DNA of 64,000 nt from Spirosoma sp. (GCF_026391055.1 NZ_JAPLET010000031.1:124001-188000); one strand, 5' to 3'. Shown: positions 27,590-36,714, counted from the first letter of the stretch. The notes: generated by a model from the sequence alone, not told the origin. Numbers and translations are program-made.

Positions 27590-29452
27590 TTAATCTAAAA
27601 CAAATTCTTCCTTCCAGTTATCCTTCTCTTGCCATTCAGGCTGCTGCCGTTTGTCGAACAGGTAGTTACCGACGGCCAGATAGTCCATTTCGGTACGCAT
27701 GAAACACCGGTAGGCGTCATCCGGGGTACAAACGATGGGCTCACCCCGCACGTTGAAGCTGGTATTTACGATAACACCATAGCCAGTTAGCTGTTTGAAA
27801 GCATCTATTAACTGGTAGTAGCGCGGGTTGGTATCTTTATGAACCGTCTGAATACGGGCCGAGTAGTCGATGTGCGTAATAGAAGGCAGATCGGAGCGTT
27901 GGTAATACAGTTTCTCCCGGAGTGGGAAGCTGGCGTAATCGGCCGGGACGGGTGTGCGCCGTTTCTGCGCTACCGGATGAACGAGCAGCATATAGGGCGA
28001 AATACCGTCATAATCGAAATATTCGGCACAATCTTCGGCTAGTACCGACGGCGCAAACGGCCGGAACGACTCGCGGTATTTGATTTTCAGGTTCAGCTTT
28101 TTCTGCATTTCTGCATTTCGGGGATCCCCCAGAATGCTGCGCCCACCCAATGCACGCGGCCCAAACTCCATCTGCCCCTGTACCCAGCCCAGCACGTTGC
28201 CTCCGGCCAGCAGTTTGGCAGCATCGCGGCTCAGGTCGGCAAAATCGGTGTAATGAGTAGCTACGGCTTTGTATTTCTTTGCCATTAACTCCACATCAAG
28301 ATCCGAGAACGTTGGTCCCAGATAAGAACCCCGCATGGCATCGCGCTCGGTCGTTACGACCCGCTCTTTGCCATGATAAATATGGTAAGCGGCCAAGGCT
28401 GCACCCAGGGCACCACCGGCATCACCAGCGGCTGGCTGAATGAATATGTCCTTGAAAAGGCCCGCTGCCTGAAGCTTTCCGTTCGATACGCAGTTCAGGG
28501 CCACGCCACCCGCCAATACCAGCGCATCGGCATTGGTAAGCCGTTTGGCTTCTTTGGCCATGTTCAGCACCACTTCTTCGGTTAGGTACTGGATAGCCAG
28601 GCCCAGATTACAATGTTGAGGCAGCAGTTCATCTTCCGGCTGGCGTTTGGGGAAACCGAACAAGTCAGCCCATTTGCCTTCGTTCACCATCTTCAGGCCC
28701 GTGGCATAGTCAAAATAGTCCTGATTAAGCCAGATCGAGCCATCGGGCCGAAGGTCGGCCAGCGTTTCTTTGATCGTGGTCATATAGCGGGCAACATCGG
28801 GCGAGTTGGGGTCGCCATAGGGAGCAAGCCCCATTAGTTTATACTCCCCCGAATTTACCCGAAACCCCAGGAAATAGGTAAAAGCAGAATACAGTAAGCC
28901 GAGCGAGTGCGGAAACCGCATTTCTTTCAGGATAGAAATATTCTTGCCTTCACCCAAGCCAATCGAAGCGGTAGCCCATTCGCCCACGCCATCGATGGTT
29001 AGAATAGCCGCCCGTTCGAACGGTGAGGGGTAAAACGCACTGGCCCCGTGCGAAAGATGGTGCTCCGGGAAAAGGATCTTAACCTTACTTGCCGACTTGT
29101 AGCCCAGCTTTTCCAGTTCTTCCCGAATAAGTCGTTTAAGAAACAGCTTCTCTTTAAGCCATACCGGAATTGACATTAAAAACGACCGAAGCCCCTGGGG
29201 CGCAAAGGCGTAATACGTTTCCAGTAACCGCTCAAATTTGAGTAACGGTTTATCGTAAAAAACAATAGCGTCGAGTTTATTGAGATCTGCTCCACTATAC
29301 TGAAGGCAATATTTTATTGCTTCAGCCGGAAACCCTGGATCATGCTTTTTTCGGGTAAATCGTTCTTCCTGAGCAGCGGCAATAATTTTTCCGTCTTCAA
29401 TTAATGCTGCTGCCGAATCGTGATAAAAAGCAGAGATGCCTAATATGGTCAT
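27590..29452 (-). CDS. NodU/CmcH-family carbamoyltransferase
   Basis: The 620-residue protein has the two-domain layout of this family. The N-terminal part is a TsaD/HSP70-like ATPase fold (ILGISAFYHDSAAALI, LFPEHHLSHGASAFYPSPF, LTIDGVGEWAT). The C-terminal part is a carbamoyltransferase domain with FGPRALGGRSILGDPRN and YRESFRPFAPSVL. These enzymes use carbamoyl phosphate and ATP to O-carbamoylate sugars or other hydroxyl groups. It is the first gene of a four-gene minus-strand operon with an SGNH hydrolase, DUF5989 and SxtJ-like membrane proteins, so the target is probably a membrane-linked or exported molecule. An exact promoter box lies 26 bases upstream of the start. Confidence 0.95.
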   Translation of the reverse strand: MTILGISAFYHDSAAALIEDGKIIAAAQEERFTRKKHDPGFPAEAIKYCLQYSGADLNKLDAIVFYDKPLLKFERLLETYYAFAPQGLRSFLMSIPVWLKEKLFLKRLIREELEKLGYKSASKVKILFPEHHLSHGASAFYPSPFERAAILTIDGVGEWATASIGLGEGKNISILKEMRFPHSLGLLYSAFTYFLGFRVNSGEYKLMGLAPYGDPNSPDVARYMTTIKETLADLRPDGSIWLNQDYFDYATGLKMVNEGKWADLFGFPKRQPEDELLPQHCNLGLAIQYLTEEVVLNMAKEAKRLTNADALVLAGGVALNCVSNGKLQAAGLFKDIFIQPAAGDAGGALGAALAAYHIYHGKERVVTTERDAMRGSYLGPTFSDLDVELMAKKYKAVATHYTDFADLSRDAAKLLAGGNVLGWVQGQMEFGPRALGGRSILGDPRNAEMQKKLNLKIKYRESFRPFAPSVLAEDCAEYFDYDGISPYMLLVHPVAQKRRTPVPADYASFPLREKLYYQRSDLPSITHIDYSARIQTVHKDTNPRYYQLIDAFKQLTGYGVIVNTSFNVRGEPIVCTPDDAYRCFMRTEMDYLAVGNYLFDKRQQPEWQEKDNWKEEFVLD

Positions 29453-29478
29453 GAACTATAATACTGATCAGAATGCGC

Positions 29479-29486
29479 CAAAAGTA
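29479..29486 (-). promoter_or_regulatory. -7 box of the carbamoyltransferase operon
   Basis: TACTTTTG on the minus strand matches TAnnTTTG exactly, 26 bases before the ATG at 29452. No well-placed TTG is seen upstream. Confidence 0.5.
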
Positions 29487-29656
29487 ACGGTTTTTTTATC
29501 AAATATAACATAGCAATTGGCGCTACTTACCGAACGGGTTTATTGTTAGACTTTTTTCACACGATTCAGATCACACAGTTTATTATTATAAAATGAAAAA
29601 GAGGAATTATAATGCATTTAGTTACTTTATTTCGTATAATAATCAGACATAGTTTG

Positions 29657-30703
29657 TCATTTAAACATTTTAGCTAAGTTGCTGGCCACGTGTCGGTAAC
29701 ATGCTTCATCCGGATGCATACCATCATAAGCCGTTTTCCATGAACAGAGCGCTGAGTAGTCGATAACTTTTATGTGCTCCTGTTCAAAAAGCTGGCGCAA
29801 TTCGGGGGCCATTGGATAAGCCGGAAACACCACCACATAAAAGTTATCGTTTCCAAACTGCTGTATGTACCGCTCTTCCGTTTTCTTGACTATGTCCACA
29901 AACCGCTGATACTGACCAACGGTATATCGCCGGGGGAAGTTAATATTAAAGAGGTTGACAATATTACTTTTATACATTCCACGAATCAGACTGTAAGAGA
30001 CCGGATGCCTTTCAGCATATGTACCTTTTACGGTCATGGTGCCCGGATCAACGTTAGGCCAATATCCGTTTGAGTTATAGATCCACTTTGTGCTGGGAGC
30101 TACCCGGGCCAGATGATCTTCAATATAGGTATAGAAAGCAACACCATCCTTTTCGAGTACTTCACTGCGCATATTGACAGCCTGCATCAGGGCCAGCATA
30201 TGAGCTGGTGAGTAGCCAGATACGCCATAATTGTAAGGTCGGTAACCCGTTTCTTTTCCGAAAAAATACGGTAGGGTACTCGTATCGGCCACCGACTCGC
30301 CGTAGGTAAATGAACACCCCAGAAACAACGCGTACTTGCCAACAGCCTGCCTATCGTCGAATGGGGTAACCCGTCGATCCAGACTATCAATGTGGTATGT
30401 AACAGATACTGTTTTTCCCGCCGAAGTCGGCTTTCCTTTACTTTCCTGCCCCGTGTTTAATGAATAAACTACCTCATACTGGCCGGGTGCTGGTCTGATT
30501 ATACCCAGGCTATCATACTTTATTAAGGTAAGTTTGTTTTGCGTTGTTGTGGCTGTGGGCAAACTTTGCTGTATCGAATTTTGACTAATATGGTGTTTCC
30601 AGCGTAACATGAGGTTGCAGACCCCCTCCAGTGCCAACCAACTGAAAACAAAACTTATTAGTGAGAGTATACTTCCTTTAATCCAATTTTTGGTGTGTAA
30701 CAT
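29657..30703 (-). CDS. Second membrane-anchored SGNH-like protein
   Basis: The 348-residue protein has a single N-terminal membrane segment (about 10-30) and an SGNH-like domain: block I in FLGCSFTYGESV with the Ser of GCSFTYG, and a C-terminal DGMHPDEACYRHVA with Asp and His. The intermediate blocks are weaker (the Gly of YGVSGYSPAH, and no clear Asn block). It lies upstream of the carbamoyltransferase on the same strand with a 204-base gap holding that operon's own promoter, so it is a neighbour rather than a proven member. A surface acyl hydrolase or transferase is the best guess; the link to carbamoylation is inference. Confidence 0.7.
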   Translation of the reverse strand: MLHTKNWIKGSILSLISFVFSWLALEGVCNLMLRWKHHISQNSIQQSLPTATTTQNKLTLIKYDSLGIIRPAPGQYEVVYSLNTGQESKGKPTSAGKTVSVTYHIDSLDRRVTPFDDRQAVGKYALFLGCSFTYGESVADTSTLPYFFGKETGYRPYNYGVSGYSPAHMLALMQAVNMRSEVLEKDGVAFYTYIEDHLARVAPSTKWIYNSNGYWPNVDPGTMTVKGTYAERHPVSYSLIRGMYKSNIVNLFNINFPRRYTVGQYQRFVDIVKKTEERYIQQFGNDNFYVVVFPAYPMAPELRQLFEQEHIKVIDYSALCSWKTAYDGMHPDEACYRHVASNLAKMFK

Positions 30704-30952
30704 GGTGATCGACTTCCAGAGCTCCGGGCTCCGGGCTATTTAGGTACTGGACTTTCTTACACTCTAAAATACGTCCTTATTTTCTTTTATTGTGTAAGTT
30801 TCAATATTCCGTTAATATTATTCACTAATAGTACTCATTATTAATGAATTGGTATAATCATGACGCAACTCTCTACGAAAATAACAAACCAGTAACGAAA
30901 CCCATGTACTGGAAATAAACGGTGAAACGTCTTACATACACGTAAAAAATCT

Positions 30953-30960
30953 ACCTTTGG
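30953..30960 (+). promoter_or_regulatory. -7 box before the Ppx/GppA gene
   Basis: TACCTTTG matches TAnnTTTG exactly, 24 bases before the GTG start at 30985, which supports that start. Confidence 0.6.
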
Positions 30961-30984
30961 CCCACTCACAAAGCACTTCAACTA

Positions 30985-31863
30985 GTGAAACTGGCAGCTA
31001 TTGATATCGGCTCTAATGCAGCACGACTACAAATTTCGACGGTCTTACACAACGACAACCTGGTTAGCTTCAAGCGGGTTGAATATGTACGTTTCCCGCT
31101 GCGGCTAGGACACGACGTATTCAACTTTGGGGCTCTCACACCTGAAAGCGAAGCGCGTACCACCAAACTCATGCAGGCGTATAAACTCCTGATGGAACTG
31201 CACGAGGTAAAAGGCTACATGGCCTGTGCTACCTCGGCCATGAGGGAGTCCTCCAACGGACAGGAGATTGCCAAACGCATTGAAGCCTCCACGGGCATAA
31301 AAATTCATATTATCGACGGTCGTAAAGAAGCCGAGCTTATTAATGATGTAGTTGTTCACGCGCTGGACGACCGCCAGTACTTACACATTGATGTAGGTGG
31401 CGGCAGTACGGAACTGAATGTGTACGTCAACCGTCAGAAAATAAACTCCAAATCCTTTAAAATTGGCTCGGTTCGACTACTGGAAGGCAAAGAAACCAAA
31501 GGAGCGTGGCGTAAGATCGAGGATTGGGTAGAAGAAAATGTCGATTCGTCTCAGGAAATTACGGCTGTAGGTACCGGGGGCAACATCAGTAAACTCTTTA
31601 ACCTGGCTTCCAAAGTAGCGGAAAGTGAAACAAGCCGAGCCGAAATTGAACGTATCCGCAATTACATAGCCGGGTTTAGTCAGGAGGACCGAATTAATAA
31701 GCTCCGCCTGAATGCCGACCGCGCCGACGTGATCGTACCAGCCGCCGACATCTATATATCTGTCATGAAATGGGCTGGAGCTGATAAAATTATCGTCCCG
31801 GATCTGGGCCTGAAAGACGGAATTATCCAACAGGTCTACGCGCAAATCTGCAAGCGTAAATAA
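30985..31863 (+). CDS. Ppx/GppA-family phosphatase
   Basis: The 292-residue protein starts at a GTG and begins with the ASKHA phosphate-binding loop MKLAAIDIGSNAARLQI; the second loop is HIDVGGGSTELNV and the adenosine motif region is AVGTGGNISKL. The length corresponds to the two core domains of exopolyphosphatase/pppGpp phosphohydrolase without the C-terminal HD domain. It would degrade polyphosphate or pppGpp and so touch the stringent response. It is a single-gene unit between a good promoter and a good terminator. Which of the two substrates it prefers cannot be told from the sequence. Confidence 0.93.
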   Translation: MKLAAIDIGSNAARLQISTVLHNDNLVSFKRVEYVRFPLRLGHDVFNFGALTPESEARTTKLMQAYKLLMELHEVKGYMACATSAMRESSNGQEIAKRIEASTGIKIHIIDGRKEAELINDVVVHALDDRQYLHIDVGGGSTELNVYVNRQKINSKSFKIGSVRLLEGKETKGAWRKIEDWVEENVDSSQEITAVGTGGNISKLFNLASKVAESETSRAEIERIRNYIAGFSQEDRINKLRLNADRADVIVPAADIYISVMKWAGADKIIVPDLGLKDGIIQQVYAQICKRK

Positions 31864-31892
31864 GTTTTTCCAAGACTGCATCTCTTCATCAC

Positions 31893-31927
31893 GTCCCCGG
31901 TCGGCAGCAGCTGGCCGGGGACTTTTT
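31893..31927 (+). terminator. Terminator of the Ppx/GppA gene
   Basis: Perfect 8-bp GC stem (31893-31900 with 31915-31922), a 14-base loop that can pair further, and five T directly after. Confidence 0.88.
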
Positions 31928-32089
31928 ATACCATTCAGTCGTACCTTTCGAGCTGATGGTGGGGTCAGTTCCTTAACAAAAAACTGACCATAACACCACC
32001 TAACCGGACGGCTGGGGCATCTGCACAGAATAGAGTACACTTTTGACACAATCCGTTACTTTACTCAGAGGTTGGCCGTCATTACGCAC

Positions 32090-33103
32090 ATGACCCACAC
32101 CCGCCCAATCGATTACACGTTTCTGGTACAACACACGCCCCACCCACCCGACATCCCCACTTTTTGTCAGCCGGGCTTTTTCTTCAACGAATACGCCCAC
32201 CTCAGGCAACAGGACAATGGTTCGTTTTACCTGATCTCGGCGGTAAACCGGTTTACTCAAAAAGCCGAAGCCCGCTGTGCCTTTTTTATCCACTCGACCG
32301 ACGCGCTTAGTCCTGCGGCTGCCCCGTTTGGCTCCATTGAACTGAGCGAAACGCTCCCAACCACCGTACTGAGCACCTTTGTAGCTGTTTTAATAACAAC
32401 CGCTCATAAGCTGGGAAGCACCCGAATCAGGCTCTTAACCTACCCGCGCTGTTACGCCCCCCTACAAAGCGACCACCTGCTGTGGGTACTGGCCAAGCAT
32501 AAGTTTGTAATTGCCGACTCAAACACCAGTTCTTTTCTGCCAATTGACGATGAGCCCTTCGTAACTAAACTGGCTCCGGCCGCTCGTCGGCGGCTTCGCA
32601 AATGCCGGGAGGTCGAATTTATATTCGCTCATCAGCAACCAACAAACGTGGGCGACGTTGTAACGTTTATCCGCAGAACCCGGCAGCAGCAGGGCTACCC
32701 GCTGCCCCTGGAGCCGGAGCAGTTGATCGATCTGCTACAGTCGTTTCCTGAACAATTCAGCGTTTTTACAGTAACCAACGGCCCTTCGCTGGCGGCCGTC
32801 ATGATAACGGTACGCGTCAGACACGATATTCTTTATACGTTTCTGCCCGCTTCCGACCCGGCTTACCACGCCTTCAGCCCGATGATCTTGCTCATTGATG
32901 GGCTTTATAGCCACTGCCAGCAACACGGAATTCACTTGCTCGATTTGGGGGTGTCGCTCGACGCCAGCCGCCAACCCAAGCCCAGTCTGTTACGCTTTAA
33001 ACGTAATCTGGGTGCTCAGGAATCACCAAAATATACCCTCGAACGAAGAATTGATCAGTATGATTTACCCTACTTACAGCATACGCCATCAAAAAAGCTG
33101 TAA
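32090..33103 (+). CDS. FemAB/GNAT-like acyltransferase at the edge of the glycan locus
   Basis: From the ATG at 32090 the protein is 337 residues; an in-frame TTG at 32072 is an alternative. The C-terminal half resembles the FemAB / BioF2-like acetyltransferase fold: RRRLRKCREVEF near the middle, then LAAVMITVRVRHDILYTFLPASDPAY, MILLIDGLYSHCQQHGIHLLDLGVS and LLRFKRNLGAQ near the end, the typical final strand before FKxxLG. Members transfer aminoacyl or acyl groups to cell-wall or polysaccharide substrates. It opens the surface-glycan locus, followed by a DUF115/GT42-like gene, so acylation of a sugar intermediate or a peptide is plausible. The fold call is from motifs only. Confidence 0.68.
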   Translation: MTHTRPIDYTFLVQHTPHPPDIPTFCQPGFFFNEYAHLRQQDNGSFYLISAVNRFTQKAEARCAFFIHSTDALSPAAAPFGSIELSETLPTTVLSTFVAVLITTAHKLGSTRIRLLTYPRCYAPLQSDHLLWVLAKHKFVIADSNTSSFLPIDDEPFVTKLAPAARRRLRKCREVEFIFAHQQPTNVGDVVTFIRRTRQQQGYPLPLEPEQLIDLLQSFPEQFSVFTVTNGPSLAAVMITVRVRHDILYTFLPASDPAYHAFSPMILLIDGLYSHCQQHGIHLLDLGVSLDASRQPKPSLLRFKRNLGAQESPKYTLERRIDQYDLPYLQHTPSKKL

Positions 33104-33187
33104 TCTGGTAATCCAGTTAAACATCTGCCGGTCTGGTGTTTTTTTCGTTGTTTTGTAGAAAAAAGGTACGTCCTCGGTGCCGTTTGC

Positions 33188-34093
33188 ATGGTCGAAGCTG
33201 CGTTTAATTCTATAAGTCAATTTCTGAGCAACCTTGTCGCATCGCTGGTGTCGCTGGCAAAGGTTGCTATCCGTATTCGGCACGCTACTCGTCTGCCTAA
33301 TCCTCAGCTGCCGGTTTGCTCGGTGCTGGGGAACGGCCCTTCCCTGACGGAGTCGCTGGCGACACAATTCGATTTTATCCGGCAAACCGAGATTGTCTGC
33401 GTCAATAACTTCGCCCATGCCGAGGCTTTTACCCAGCTTCGACCGCAGGATTACGTTATTTTAGACCCTAACTATTTCGTTTTCAACGAACATACCACCG
33501 ACCGCGACGATATCCGGAAAACGCTTTCGGTCTTTCTGGAAAAAGTCGACTGGCCCATGACGTTATTCGTTCCGCATTTTGCCAAAGGGACGTATCTGCT
33601 CGGTAAAATTGAGCAGGGTAACCCGCTGATCACCGTCGTTTACTTCAACTACACGGTTCTCCGTGGATTCAAGAGGTTAATCTACTGGCTTTATGCCAAA
33701 GGGTTTGGTATGCCGCAGGCCCAAACCGTTATCATCGCGGCTTTGGCCCTGATGATAAACCGAAAGTTCAAGACAATTTACCTGTTCGGTGCGGATACGT
33801 CCTGGCATGAACAAATCCGGCTAAACGATCAAAACCAGCTCTTGATCAAGCAGATCCATTTTTACGACAAGCCGAAAGACCTTACGCACCAGCCGGTGTA
33901 TCTGGATGCCCAGCGGCAGCGCACGTTTTCTATGGCCGCGCAGTTTCTCTCGCTACATAAAGCCTTTCGCGGCTATGAAGTACTGCGTGACTACGCCGAT
34001 TACCAGGGTGTTCAGATTATAAATGCCAGTGCCAAAAGTTATATTGACGCCTTTGAGCGGCAAGCCACCAGCGAGTCGATCACGAACGAGTAG
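33188..34093 (+). CDS. DUF115/GT42-like protein, candidate nonulosonate transferase
   Basis: The 301-residue protein begins with an amphipathic region and then the motif CSVLGNGPSL, the nucleotide-sugar loop shared by DUF115 (Maf/MptE-like) proteins and GT42 sialyltransferases such as Cst-I/Cst-II. Later blocks also resemble these: an EIVCVNNF strand, then KTIYLFGADTSWH. The GT42 catalytic His cannot be placed with certainty; LTHQPVY is a candidate. Both families act on CMP-nonulosonates (sialic acid or pseudaminic acid), and a complete CMP-pseudaminate pathway begins about 1.6 kb downstream. That makes a pseudaminic acid transferase the natural guess. Function here is inference. Confidence 0.6.
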   Translation: MVEAAFNSISQFLSNLVASLVSLAKVAIRIRHATRLPNPQLPVCSVLGNGPSLTESLATQFDFIRQTEIVCVNNFAHAEAFTQLRPQDYVILDPNYFVFNEHTTDRDDIRKTLSVFLEKVDWPMTLFVPHFAKGTYLLGKIEQGNPLITVVYFNYTVLRGFKRLIYWLYAKGFGMPQAQTVIIAALALMINRKFKTIYLFGADTSWHEQIRLNDQNQLLIKQIHFYDKPKDLTHQPVYLDAQRQRTFSMAAQFLSLHKAFRGYEVLRDYADYQGVQIINASAKSYIDAFERQATSESITNE

Positions 34094-34112
34094 TCCAGTC
34101 CCTAAACCCATC

Positions 34113-35633
34113 ATGAAACCAGCCATTCTCCTCTTATTCAGTAGCTTATGTCTGCTCGGCCAATCGGCCGTGGTAGCGCAGCAGAAGCCCAATATCGTGC
34201 TCATCTATGCCGATGATCTGGGCTACGGCGACATCAGCAGCAATGGCGCAACAAAAGTTCGCACGCCAAACATCGATCGGGTAGCCAAAGCAGGGCTGAA
34301 CTTCACTAACGCCCATGCGTCGTCGTCGACCTGTACACCCTCGCGCTACACCCTCTTGACTGGTGCTTATGCCTGGCGGAAAACAGGCACCGGCATTGCG
34401 CCCGGCGATGCCGCTCTGCTCATTCCCACCGACCGCGTCACGATGCCCGGTATCTTACAAAGAGCGGGCTATAAAACGGGCGTCGTGGGCAAATGGCATC
34501 TGGGACTTGGCCCCAAAGGAGGTCCCGACTGGAATGGCGACATAAAGCCCGGCCCGCTGGAAATTGGTTTTACGTACTCCTATCTTCTGCCCGCCACCGG
34601 CGACCGTGTGCCCTGCGTGTACGTAGAAAATCATCGCATTGTCAACCTGGACCCGGCCGACCCGGTTCAGGTGAGTTATAAAGAGTCGGTTGGAAGCGAG
34701 CCAACCGGCAAAGAGCATCCCGAACTGCTCAAAATGCTGTTCTCGCACGGTCATGATCAAACGATCATTAATGGCGTTAGTCGAATTGGCTACATGAGCG
34801 GGGGAAAGTCGGCCCGGTGGGTCGACGAAGAAATGGCGGATGTGCTGACCGGAAAGGTCAATCAGTTTATCGAGACCAGTAAGGGCAATCCGTTCTTCGT
34901 TTATTTCTCCACACATGACATTCACGTGCCGCGTATGCCCCACTCTCGTTTTGCGGGTAAAAGTGGCATGGGGCCGCGTGGAGATGCTATTTTGCAGCTG
35001 GACTGGTGCGTGGGCGAAGTCATGCAAACCCTTGACCGGCTGGGTTTAACAAACAACACGATGGTAATTATCAGCAGCGATAACGGCCCGGTTGTCGACG
35101 ACGGCTACAAAGATCAGGCGGTGGAAAAACTGAACGGTCACAAACCCGCCGGACCTCTGCGTGGAGGCAAATACAGCGCGTTCGATGCCGGAACCCGCGT
35201 GCCGTTTATCGTGCGTTGGCCCGGGAAAGTGAAACCCGGCACCTCCGATGCGCTGTTTAGCCAGGTCGACCTGGCCGCTTCTTTTGCCGCACTGGTAGGC
35301 CAGCCATTGGCCAAAGGCGAAGCTCCCGACAGCTTTAATAGCCTGACGACGCTCTTAGGAACAACTAAAAAGAGTCGCGAATACGTTATAGAACATGCGA
35401 TCAATGGTACGCTATCACTGATACGCGGCAACTGGAAGTACATTGAACCCTCCGGCGGCCCGGTACTCAACCGTGACACCAATATCGAAACCGGGTATTC
35501 ACCACGACCGCAGTTGTATAATCTGCAAACCGATCTTGGCGAAACAAAAAATTTGGCCGGGAGCAACCCGCAGCTAACCACTGAACTGGCCGCGTTATTG
35601 AAAACCGTCCGCGAAAAAGGAAACACCAATTAG
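34113..35633 (+). CDS. Secreted sulfatase (formylglycine type)
   Basis: From the ATG at 34113 the protein is 506 residues with a signal peptide (MKPAILLLFSSLCLLGQSAVVAQ); the frame upstream overlaps the preceding gene. The alkaline-phosphatase-like fold shows the metal site NIVLIYADDLGYGD (Asp34-Asp35) and the sulfatase signature CTPSRYTLLTG with Cys74, which is converted to formylglycine, and the second signature VVGKWHLG. Downstream FVYFSTHDIHVP and SSDNGP complete the metal and substrate site. It would cleave sulfate esters in the periplasm or outside. It sits 19 bases after the DUF115-like gene and 46 before pseB, inside the glycan locus, which is unusual for a degradative enzyme. Confidence 0.95.
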   Translation: MKPAILLLFSSLCLLGQSAVVAQQKPNIVLIYADDLGYGDISSNGATKVRTPNIDRVAKAGLNFTNAHASSSTCTPSRYTLLTGAYAWRKTGTGIAPGDAALLIPTDRVTMPGILQRAGYKTGVVGKWHLGLGPKGGPDWNGDIKPGPLEIGFTYSYLLPATGDRVPCVYVENHRIVNLDPADPVQVSYKESVGSEPTGKEHPELLKMLFSHGHDQTIINGVSRIGYMSGGKSARWVDEEMADVLTGKVNQFIETSKGNPFFVYFSTHDIHVPRMPHSRFAGKSGMGPRGDAILQLDWCVGEVMQTLDRLGLTNNTMVIISSDNGPVVDDGYKDQAVEKLNGHKPAGPLRGGKYSAFDAGTRVPFIVRWPGKVKPGTSDALFSQVDLAASFAALVGQPLAKGEAPDSFNSLTTLLGTTKKSREYVIEHAINGTLSLIRGNWKYIEPSGGPVLNRDTNIETGYSPRPQLYNLQTDLGETKNLAGSNPQLTTELAALLKTVREKGNTN

Positions 35634-35679
35634 ACAGCTTTTTAACTGACCCACGGCGGTCAACTGAGTACCTAAAACG

Positions 35680-36696
35680 ATGCTTGATTTAACGAACAAA
35701 TCCATTTTGATTACGGGTGGTACGGGCTCTTTCGGCAAGAAATTTGTCGAGATGGTGTACCAGCGCCACCCCAATATTAAACGCCTGGTCGTGTATTCGC
35801 GGGATGAACTGAAGCAGTTCGAAATGTCGCAGTATTACCCGCAATCGAAATACAAATCCATCCGGTTTTTCATTGGCGATGTACGCGACGGCGAACGGCT
35901 CAAGCGGGCCTGTGAGGGGATCGATATCATTGTGCATGCGGCTGCCATGAAGCAGGTTCCGGCGGCTGAGTACAACCCGATGGAATGCATTAAAACCAAT
36001 GTGTTCGGGGCCGAAAATGTCATCAATGCTGCCATGGATAATGGCGTACAGCGCGTCGTGGCCCTTTCGACCGATAAAGCAGCCGCGCCGATCAATCTCT
36101 ACGGAGCGACCAAACTATGTTCCGATAAACTGTTTGTAGCCGCCAACAACATGAAAGGCAGCCGCAATTTGCAGTTCTCGGTCGTCCGGTACGGCAACGT
36201 AATCGGGTCGCGGGGGTCCGTCGTTCCGTTTTTTCTGGACAAGCGTAAAGAAGGCGTGCTGCCCATCACGCACGCCGACATGACCCGTTTTAACATCTCA
36301 CTCGAAGAAGGGGTCGAAATGGTATTTCATGCGCTCGAACACGCCTGGGGCGGTGAGATATTTGTCCCGAAAATCCCTTCCTACCGTATCACCGACGTTG
36401 CCACGGCCATTGGCCCCAACTGCGAACAGAAACTGGTTGGTATTCGCCCCGGCGAGAAACTCCATGAAGAAATGATTACCGAAACCGATTCGCTCAATAC
36501 GGTCGAAACGGATAAATACTACGTCATTACGCCCTCAACACCCACATGGAGCATTGACGATTATATGAAAGCGTTTAACGGGCGGCCGGTAGAAATGGGC
36601 TTCAAATACAACTCCGGCACCAACACCGAATGGCTCAACGTCGACCAACTGCGTGAGCAGATTCGGGAACATGTTGACCCTGAATTTTCGGTGTAG
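35680..36696 (+). CDS. pseB: UDP-N-acetylglucosamine 4,6-dehydratase (inverting), PseB
   Basis: The 338-residue protein is an extended SDR enzyme with the NADP loop GTGSFG (14-19) and the short-chain catalytic set Asp132, Lys133 and Tyr141 in STDKAAAPINLYGATK, the same numbering as the reported FlaA1/PseB catalytic residues. HAAAMKQVPAAEYNP is the family signature. It converts UDP-GlcNAc to the 4-keto-6-deoxy-L-arabino sugar, the first step of pseudaminic acid synthesis, in the cytoplasm. The pseC gene follows after 18 bases. The presence of all other pse genes makes PseB much more likely than CapE/WbjB-type relatives. Confidence 0.95.
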   Translation: MLDLTNKSILITGGTGSFGKKFVEMVYQRHPNIKRLVVYSRDELKQFEMSQYYPQSKYKSIRFFIGDVRDGERLKRACEGIDIIVHAAAMKQVPAAEYNPMECIKTNVFGAENVINAAMDNGVQRVVALSTDKAAAPINLYGATKLCSDKLFVAANNMKGSRNLQFSVVRYGNVIGSRGSVVPFFLDKRKEGVLPITHADMTRFNISLEEGVEMVFHALEHAWGGEIFVPKIPSYRITDVATAIGPNCEQKLVGIRPGEKLHEEMITETDSLNTVETDKYYVITPSTPTWSIDDYMKAFNGRPVEMGFKYNSGTNTEWLNVDQLREQIREHVDPEFSV

Positions 36697-36714
36697 CATC
36701 CCATTATACTAACC

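Noticed and set aside
29610-29678. 22-codon frame preceded by a GAGGAA stretch in the carbamoyltransferase upstream gap
   Set aside because: Too short, no conserved content, and it overlaps the end of the second SGNH gene.
33104-33150. Weak hairpin with T-run after the FemAB-like gene
   Set aside because: Stem is only a few bases with G-T pairs; the T-run may be chance in an AT-rich gap, so it was not listed as a terminator.
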